A stretch of DNA of 19,584 bases. It comes from an uncultured Porphyromonadaceae bacterium (GTDB lineage Bacteria > Bacteroidota > Bacteroidia > Bacteroidales > Muribaculaceae). The stretch covers positions 1 to 19,584 of the forward strand of contig CAMWLX010000018.1 of NCBI GenBank assembly GCA_947175225.1. Direction: 5' to 3'. Made by a program: the position numbers and the translations under genes. The notes under the pieces are model-generated. The model was not told the origin of the DNA, searched no databases, and was given only the letters and a program-made list of their open reading frames with translations. Shown in pieces: positions 14,254 through 19,584 of the stretch; position 1 is the first letter of the stretch; each line of letters begins with the position of its first letter.

Positions 14254-15069
14254 TTAAGTTTCATATATCACCGCCAAAGAATAATCATCCAAAACCAACA
14301 GCCCTTTTCTATATAATGATTCAGTCCATTTCTGGAAGATCGTCTTATCATATACAGCTTTTCTTAATTTGTCGATCACTTCTTTTTCGAACCTAATATT
14401 AGGTAAAGATTGGGCTTTGGCAATGAGATTGATATTCTTTGAGTTGGAAGAGCTTGCTCTCTCAATTTCTGAGGCATATTCCTCTTTCCGAGATAATTCA
14501 TACATCATCAAGATGTAGTGGGAGAGGGCATCGCTAGTTACGAAGACAATCGAATTCTTATTTAGCGGAAATCGACCACTCCAGAAACCTTCAAGGTTCA
14601 ATTCATCCTTGCAGTTTATAAGATATGGGGCATTGTTGAAGTCAGCAAGTGATGTGAAGGAATGGGTTAGTTTCTTAGTGGCGTAGTCATAATGAAATAC
14701 TACACTGTCGCCATAAGTCATCCAGTGGCAGATATTATCATTTTGTGACCAGACAGCCGCAAGCGTTGCGAAAGAACCCTCATCATAAAACTTATCCAGA
14801 GCCATTCCGCCTAACTTCTTTGCCGATTTTTCAGCCATATTGTAATAAGACTCCCAAATTAATCCGATCCATTCATCCAACTGTTCTGCTGTCGTAATTG
14901 GTTTGTGTGGAAGATGAGAAACCAAGTACTTTGACCATATGTCGGCAAACAGACCGCCCCCTCCGGCTCCATCGGATACGGCTATCAGATTTTTTCGGGC
15001 ACATACTGCGTCCTCGTTTATGGAGTTCTTTTCGAACTTGCCCAATGTTATGCAACGTGTCTTTATCAT
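14254..15069 (-). CDS. PP2C-family protein serine/threonine phosphatase
   Basis: This 271-residue protein carries the PP2C metal-binding motifs in order: E19-D20 (NEDAV), D33-G34 (AVSDGAGGG), the GSFATL motif near 98, D121 (YGDSVV), D180 (VTSDAL) and D261-D262 (DDYSLAV). It should remove phosphate from Ser or Thr using two Mn or Mg ions. It has no signal peptide and is cytosolic. Its ATG overlaps the DarT-vWA stop codon in an ATGA junction, which implies translational coupling. With the kinase three genes upstream it forms an on/off pair, and PP2C next to kinase and vWA genes recalls the TerY-P triad. The likely substrate is the vWA protein or the kinase itself, by inference. Confidence 0.88.
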   Translation of the reverse strand: MIKTRCITLGKFEKNSINEDAVCARKNLIAVSDGAGGGGLFADIWSKYLVSHLPHKPITTAEQLDEWIGLIWESYYNMAEKSAKKLGGMALDKFYDEGSFATLAAVWSQNDNICHWMTYGDSVVFHYDYATKKLTHSFTSLADFNNAPYLINCKDELNLEGFWSGRFPLNKNSIVFVTSDALSHYILMMYELSRKEEYASEIERASSSNSKNINLIAKAQSLPNIRFEKEVIDKLRKAVYDKTIFQKWTESLYRKGLLVLDDYSLAVIYET

Positions 15070-16511
15070 TTTGAAGCACTGATATTGGTGGGTGTTCCTA
15101 TGTCCATTAACTTTATCAGCATTGACATATCCGCGTTCACGGCCATAGCGGAATGTCGTGCAGAAGAATCGGTATCCTTGATCTTGCAGATTTCTTCATT
15201 ATAGCGGAGTGGCAATAGACTCGACAGATCAAACAGGTCCTTTGCATATCTGCTTTCTCCTAATTCTTCCTTAGATTTCGGGAAAGTCAATGCCGGTTCC
15301 TCATTTGGAGTTATATGGATATTGAAGAGAAGCACATTCCCGTCATTCGTGAACATGGATTTCAGTTCATTTGCTTTCTGCTGCACCTCATCCTTTGACG
15401 CTCCGTTGTATTGCCCATCTGTGATGTGGATGATTGTCGGAGGATAACAGTCCTTATCGTGATGCTTCTCCATCCATCTATCTAGTAACCTCTTTGCGTG
15501 GTCAAATGCTGTATGAAAATGAGTCCACGAACCTGTATGATTCGCTTCAATCCACTGCACTTTCTCAACTTCTTTAATGACAGTTCCCTTACGGGTCCTC
15601 TTCTCTTCCTTAACGGTGATCTTTTTATACGGATTATCCCGAAGTTCTTCTGGAGATACGAAATCCCGTCCTTCAAGAGCTCCGTTCCAGGTACTGTATG
15701 ACCTGTCTCCATATCCGACTACCGCAATATCAAAGTAATGCCTCACTTCATTCGATTTGATGCAGCGCAAGACGAGTTCATTGATCTGTCGATTGACTAT
15801 TCTCGCTACGGCCTCCGACATTTCCATTTCCTCTCCGTTTAGTATCGTCGTTCTTCTCATGCTGACTGAATGGTCAAGTAGGAATATAAAAGCTGTAGGA
15901 GTGGATCTGGTAATCTGTGCGGTGTATGGAATCTTACTTTGAATCTGTTGCGTTGCGGATGGAATCTTGAAGCCGAAGTTTCCGATATTCAGTATTTTGT
16001 CAAGAGGTATGAAATTCTTCACAAGCACTTCCGCTTGAAAGAAAGGCTGCTCTTCAGGTTCGAGGTCAAAATGCTTTCGGGCCTTGACAGAAGTAAAATG
16101 TATCTTCTTGAAATCTTCGAAAGAATCGCCTACATTGGCTCCATTACGTGTGGCATTACGATCTGCAAACTTGGTTTCAGAATCATATATCACTTCAGGA
16201 TCAATCTCTAAAATGACAGGGTTGGTGATTCTTCCGTCGTTCATCGCTATATACATCATAGGATGTTCGGTAGTGAAGCTTACACGGACATAATTCTGGA
16301 GATTGTCGCGTCTGTCAAGGGATTTGGAAAGTTCACCACCTCCCGGTTTCGGGATGCTGATGTTCTTGGCCTCACAATCAGCCCATGAGTAAAGGCCACC
16401 GTTGTCAATAATAGACTTTAGGTTTTCTCGATCCGTGAAATGATATAGTTTCTTGATGTTGTGGTAATCAAGAAGCTCCTTAAATGAAAGGTAGTTATGT
16501 CGTTTTGCCAT
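15066..16511 (-). CDS. DarT-like ADP-ribosyltransferase fused to a vWA domain
   Basis: This 481-residue protein joins two domains. Residues about 18-180 resemble DarT (DUF4433), which ADP-ribosylates DNA bases using NAD+. The matching parts are LYHFTDRENLKSIIDNGGLY, R76 in YVRVSFTTEHPMMYIA, NPVILEIDPEVIY, TKFADRNAT, and the probable catalytic E161 in QAEVLVKNFIPLDKI. Residues about 205-435 are a vWA domain with a full metal site: D213-x-S215-x-S217 (LLDHSVSM), T330 (GSWTHFHTAF) and D365 (HITDGQ). Typical DarT proteins are about 200-240 residues and have no vWA. A vWA domain would tie the toxin to partner proteins, perhaps under control of the kinase and PP2C. The NADAR-like gene ends 11 bp upstream and PP2C overlaps by 4 bp. 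The target base or RNA is unknown. Confidence 0.8.
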   Translation of the reverse strand: MAKRHNYLSFKELLDYHNIKKLYHFTDRENLKSIIDNGGLYSWADCEAKNISIPKPGGGELSKSLDRRDNLQNYVRVSFTTEHPMMYIAMNDGRITNPVILEIDPEVIYDSETKFADRNATRNGANVGDSFEDFKKIHFTSVKARKHFDLEPEEQPFFQAEVLVKNFIPLDKILNIGNFGFKIPSATQQIQSKIPYTAQITRSTPTAFIFLLDHSVSMRRTTILNGEEMEMSEAVARIVNRQINELVLRCIKSNEVRHYFDIAVVGYGDRSYSTWNGALEGRDFVSPEELRDNPYKKITVKEEKRTRKGTVIKEVEKVQWIEANHTGSWTHFHTAFDHAKRLLDRWMEKHHDKDCYPPTIIHITDGQYNGASKDEVQQKANELKSMFTNDGNVLLFNIHITPNEEPALTFPKSKEELGESRYAKDLFDLSSLLPLRYNEEICKIKDTDSSARHSAMAVNADMSMLIKLMDIGTPTNISASK

Positions 16512-16522
16512 GGCCAGAATGT

Positions 16523-17122
16523 TTAGTCTTCCAATGGAAGCGTTGGAGTAGTGGTTATTACATCTTTCTTTGGTCCGTAAGGATACAGTCCCTCAACAAA
16601 CGCCTTGATCAGATAAGCATGCGAAAGCGGTTTTGTGGTACTGTCCACATCACAGCATGTATTGTAATCGAGCAAGACGATCGTCTTATCTATAGACGCA
16701 TTTTTGAGTCGTTCTATTATATGAGCGACCTTATTTTCCAGCACCCACTTGAAAGTCGGTATATAAATCTGGTGTTTAGCGGTCACATAATCCATTATTT
16801 CTGAACTATACACACCTTTCTGATGGCCCAATACTCGTCCATGAGTCCTGACAGTCCTCTTGATATTCTTCATGCTATTGTTCCGGAACATATCCATGTC
16901 AATACCCTCGTTCTCGAATACCTTAAGTCCCTGCCATATCCCTTCAACGCATTCAGCCGTTACTCCATGACTGAAAGGCACAGGAATTCCTCCATGAGGG
17001 TAGAATGGACTGAGTTTTACCAATCCATCCTTAGCATTGCTCGTGACATCCGCTATAATAGCCTCAGGATATTTCTTGAGAATATTCTCTATTTTCTTTC
17101 GTTTGGATTCGATTATTATCAT
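16523..17122 (-). CDS. DUF6939-like protein, candidate NADAR-type ADP-ribose glycosidase
   Basis: This 199-residue soluble protein matches my memory of family DUF6939. Its core (LSPFYPHGGIPVPFS, then VTAECVEGIWQGLKVFE) follows the layout of NADAR (YbiA/DUF1768) enzymes: an S-x-FYP strand, an E-x-x-x-Q helix (E60, Q64), then a basic segment with a glycine turn (NIKRTVRTHGRVLGHQKG). NADAR proteins cleave N-glycosidic ADP-ribose links and have been described as antitoxins of some DarT toxins by removing ADP-ribose from guanine. The gene is 11 bp upstream of the DarT-vWA gene and would be made first, as expected for an antitoxin. The family membership is likely; the NADAR link and antitoxin role are inference from motif and neighbour. 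TKPLSHAYLIKAFVEG near the end is another conserved-looking block. Confidence 0.7.
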   Translation of the reverse strand: MIIIESKRKKIENILKKYPEAIIADVTSNAKDGLVKLSPFYPHGGIPVPFSHGVTAECVEGIWQGLKVFENEGIDMDMFRNNSMKNIKRTVRTHGRVLGHQKGVYSSEIMDYVTAKHQIYIPTFKWVLENKVAHIIERLKNASIDKTIVLLDYNTCCDVDSTTKPLSHAYLIKAFVEGLYPYGPKKDVITTTPTLPLED

Positions 17123-17163
17123 TTTTTAGATCCTAGTTAAATTTAAATGTGTGATTTATACTG

Positions 17164-19584
17164 TCATGTATATGCATCTTCTCCAAGATCATTGGTACCA
17201 GGGATGTTATACTTGTAAAGAAGAGAACAATGTTTAAAAGCTTCTTCTCCAATGGATCCTATGGATTGAGGAATGTTAATTGCTTCCAATGCAATACAAC
17301 CAAAAAAGGCTCTATATCCTATTTGGGTAAGGTTTTCAGGAATAATGACTTGTTTAAGTGACGAACAAAGTGCGAAAGTATTATCCTTGATAGTGTTTAA
17401 GACATCTGGTAATTTAATTAATTGAAGAGAACTGCAATATGAAAATGCACTTTCCCCTATATTTTTTACATTATTAGGAATTTTTATATACTTCAACGTT
17501 TTACAGTTATAAAAAGCACTATCTCCGATTGAGATTAAGGAATTAGGAAGATTAAGCGTTGTTAATTCTTCACATTCACTGAAAGCGGAATCTCCAATTG
17601 AAGTGACTGAATTAGAAATTTTTATGTCTTGTAGAGATGAACAACCGAAAAACATAAATTTTTCAATAAAAGTCACAGATTCAGGAATCCTAATGGCTTT
17701 TAGTTTTTTACATCTAAAGAATGCTGAAGTTCCAATATAAGTTGTGGATTCTGGAAGACGGATAAGTTGTAAAGAAGAGCATCCATAAAAGACTTGGTTC
17801 CCTAAATAAGTCACAGACTCTGGAATCTTAATGGCTATTAGTTTTGTACATCCATAAAATGCAGAGTTTCCAATAGAAGTTACAGATTTTGGTATAATAA
17901 CTGTCGCTAATTCGACACAATCTATAAATGCTGAATTTGCTATGGAAGTTACATATTTAGGGATGTTTAAACTAATTATTTTTTTGTTAAGGCAAGCTAT
18001 AAGTGTACCTTCCTTTGACATTAGAAATTGATTGCGAATTTTAAAATTACTTTCTGGTGCAATATGAATTTCTAAGTTAATACAACCATTAAAAGGATTT
18101 CCTTCGATGGAAATCAAAGACTTAGGAAGGTTGATGTTCTGTAATTTACGACATCCTGCAAAGGCATTCTCTCCAATAATCTTAACAGAATCAGGCAGAT
18201 TTATATTAATTAGATTTTCGCAGCCTTTGAATGCATCGTCAAAGATTTGTGTTAATGAATTCGGCAAGATAATACTTTTCAAAGATTTGCAATTAAAGAA
18301 TGCTCCCTTTTCAATTTTTATAACTGAATTAGGAATATTTATGGATTTCAGGCTAGTACATCCTCTGAAAGTAGAATCTCTAATTGTAGAAACGGAACTT
18401 GCAATTTTTATTTCCTGCAGAGAACTACATCCGGAAAAAGCTCCATTTCCAATTGAGATAACTGAATTAGGTAGATTAATTTTCCTTAGATTAGGGCATC
18501 CAGAGAAGGCGTCATTTCCTATAGCTGTGATCGAATTTGGAAGGGAGATGGAGTATAAAGAATCTCCAATATTATATATCTCTAAATCTGAATCGAAAGT
18601 CCCAAAAGCATTATCACAGATAATAACGGTCCCGGGTCTTATACTGTAATTTGATACATAACGGTCATTATTGAAGAGAAGTAATCGTTTTCCGTCTTTA
18701 CTGTATATACATCCATATTCATCAACTATTCCATTAATAAAATCCGTATTAGTAAATGATGTGTCTATTTTTTCCCTTTCTATTATTTGGGTATTGGATT
18801 TAATTGGTTGTTTCGGTTTGGATGTAATGAAAAGTCTAAAGGATATGGAATCAAGCCTGTTTTTTGCTAATGATATATATAAGATACCTAATAGCATCAA
18901 TAATTCAGAATCTGATGTAAGCTTCTGAATATCTTTAAGCAATTGAGATTCATTTGGTGACTGATAGTCTTTTTCAGAGAGAAGAAGCGTGTCTGATGAT
19001 GTGGCCTTGAGTTTAGGATTAAGAGCGATTGCTTTCAATGAAAGAGCAATCACAGCAATGGAGAAATCATCAATATGCTCATCAAAGTCTTCAATGGAAC
19101 GGGCTGGGTGCCGATAGTCTGGACTTCCTATTTCACGTGCTTTCTCTCCTTTCATTGATGGCACAAACATACCGTCATAGTCAACCAATACAAGAGAACC
19201 ATCTTTGCGGACAAGTGTATTGTCTGGCTTAAGGTCTCCATGTGCAAACGGTTGGGCGAGTAGCCATGCCGCCATACGATTGAATCGGTAACTCAGCATC
19301 TCCAGTTCGTATTTATCATCGAGATTCCTGTTAAGGTAGGCATCAAGAGTTTCTCCCTCCACCCATTCCATTACAACGATAGGAAACTCCTCCATGTCGC
19401 ATTGTGCAGAGTCAACGAACAGTTCATTCTCCAGATACCGTAATGGTAGGATATAGGAAGAGGATACTGTCTCCAATTCATCCGCAATCTTCCGGTAACT
19501 TTCATCGCGTCCCTCCTGATCCTTGATGAAGCACTTGACGGCATACAGTTTGCCATCGTTCTCATCCCTCATCTTGAAGACAAC
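17164..19584 (-). CDS. Ser/Thr protein kinase fused to BspA-type leucine-rich repeats, 5' end missing
   Basis: The gene runs off the right edge; the open frame continues upstream of the ATG at 19572 (VVFK), which is inside kinase strand beta2, so the true start lies outside. Counting from that ATG, the kinase shows K13 (YAVKCF), the catalytic loop HGDLKPDN at 111-118, DYDG replacing DFG at 131-134, and DDFSIAV near 169. A linker with GCIYSKDGKRLL at about 287-298 leads to about 18 BspA-type LRRs (pattern SIGNSAFYGCTKL), interrupted once after the seventh. I see no membrane helix, so the repeats seem cytosolic, unlike most BspA-like surface proteins. The kinase half looks GC-richer than the AT-rich LRR half. 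It heads the visible operon, with the NADAR-like gene 41 bp downstream. A sensing role for the LRRs is inference. Confidence 0.87.
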   Translation of the reverse strand, partial: VVFKMRDENDGKLYAVKCFIKDQEGRDESYRKIADELETVSSSYILPLRYLENELFVDSAQCDMEEFPIVVMEWVEGETLDAYLNRNLDDKYELEMLSYRFNRMAAWLLAQPFAHGDLKPDNTLVRKDGSLVLVDYDGMFVPSMKGEKAREIGSPDYRHPARSIEDFDEHIDDFSIAVIALSLKAIALNPKLKATSSDTLLLSEKDYQSPNESQLLKDIQKLTSDSELLMLLGILYISLAKNRLDSISFRLFITSKPKQPIKSNTQIIEREKIDTSFTNTDFINGIVDEYGCIYSKDGKRLLLFNNDRYVSNYSIRPGTVIICDNAFGTFDSDLEIYNIGDSLYSISLPNSITAIGNDAFSGCPNLRKINLPNSVISIGNGAFSGCSSLQEIKIASSVSTIRDSTFRGCTSLKSINIPNSVIKIEKGAFFNCKSLKSIILPNSLTQIFDDAFKGCENLININLPDSVKIIGENAFAGCRKLQNINLPKSLISIEGNPFNGCINLEIHIAPESNFKIRNQFLMSKEGTLIACLNKKIISLNIPKYVTSIANSAFIDCVELATVIIPKSVTSIGNSAFYGCTKLIAIKIPESVTYLGNQVFYGCSSLQLIRLPESTTYIGTSAFFRCKKLKAIRIPESVTFIEKFMFFGCSSLQDIKISNSVTSIGDSAFSECEELTTLNLPNSLISIGDSAFYNCKTLKYIKIPNNVKNIGESAFSYCSSLQLIKLPDVLNTIKDNTFALCSSLKQVIIPENLTQIGYRAFFGCIALEAINIPQSIGSIGEEAFKHCSLLYKYNIPGTNDLGEDAYT

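Noticed and set aside
18107..18649. 180-residue plus-strand frame opposite the LRR region
   Set aside because: Its internal periodicity (ELGRLIFLRLGHPEKA-like) is the reverse reading of the leucine-rich repeats.
13610..19584. A complete tellurite-resistance (Ter) operon
   Set aside because: Kinase, PP2C and vWA are present, but no TerB, TerC or TerD domain is encoded in the window, so only the triad resemblance is claimed.

Overview
The window looks chromosomal and Bacteroidales (perhaps Muribaculaceae; the family is an impression, not a proof). Supporting signs are a SusC-type receptor N-terminus, a lipoprotein with LamG domains, an rpsU-xerC gene pair, BspA-type leucine-rich repeats, and several promoters with the Bacteroidetes pattern TTTG - about 20 nt - TAnnTTTG. 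Every intact gene is on the minus strand; the only plus-strand gene is a broken one. No tRNA, rRNA, insertion sequence or CRISPR array was seen.

Left part (1-4750): the start of a SusC/TonB-dependent receptor gene that runs off the left edge; upstream of it a 749-residue lipoprotein with two nearly identical LamG domains; then a Xer-type tyrosine recombinase; then rpsU (bS21) with two good promoters. Between rpsU and the recombinase lies an array of eight exact 10-bp steps, each carrying CATG.

Middle part (4327-11336): an ECF sigma factor followed by three genes of unknown role (a membrane protein with anti-sigma topology, a zinc-ribbon protein, and a small membrane coiled-coil protein resembling an SPFH tail). 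Upstream is a two-gene operon of secreted caspase-fold proteases, a C14 metacaspase-like protein and a CHAT protein, both with His/Cys dyads. Next is a stand-alone vWA protein.

Accessory part (11337-19584): the 3' remnant of a DUF4143-type ATPase gene behind an intact promoter, a Fic protein with a palindromic operator over its promoter, and a compact five-gene operon. In transcription order the operon encodes a Ser/Thr kinase fused to about 18 BspA-type leucine-rich repeats (5' end off the right edge), a DUF6939/NADAR-like protein, a DarT-like ADP-ribosyltransferase fused to a vWA domain, a PP2C phosphatase, and a 208-residue protein of unknown family.

That five-gene operon is the main discovery candidate. 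Kinase, vWA and PP2C recall the TerY-P triad described in tellurite-resistance-type stress systems, but here the vWA subunit carries a DarT toxin domain and a likely NADAR-type ADP-ribose-removing enzyme sits next to it. My reading is a phosphorylation-gated nucleic-acid ADP-ribosylation system with an LRR kinase as sensor. The domain calls rest on visible motifs; the joint mechanism is inference.
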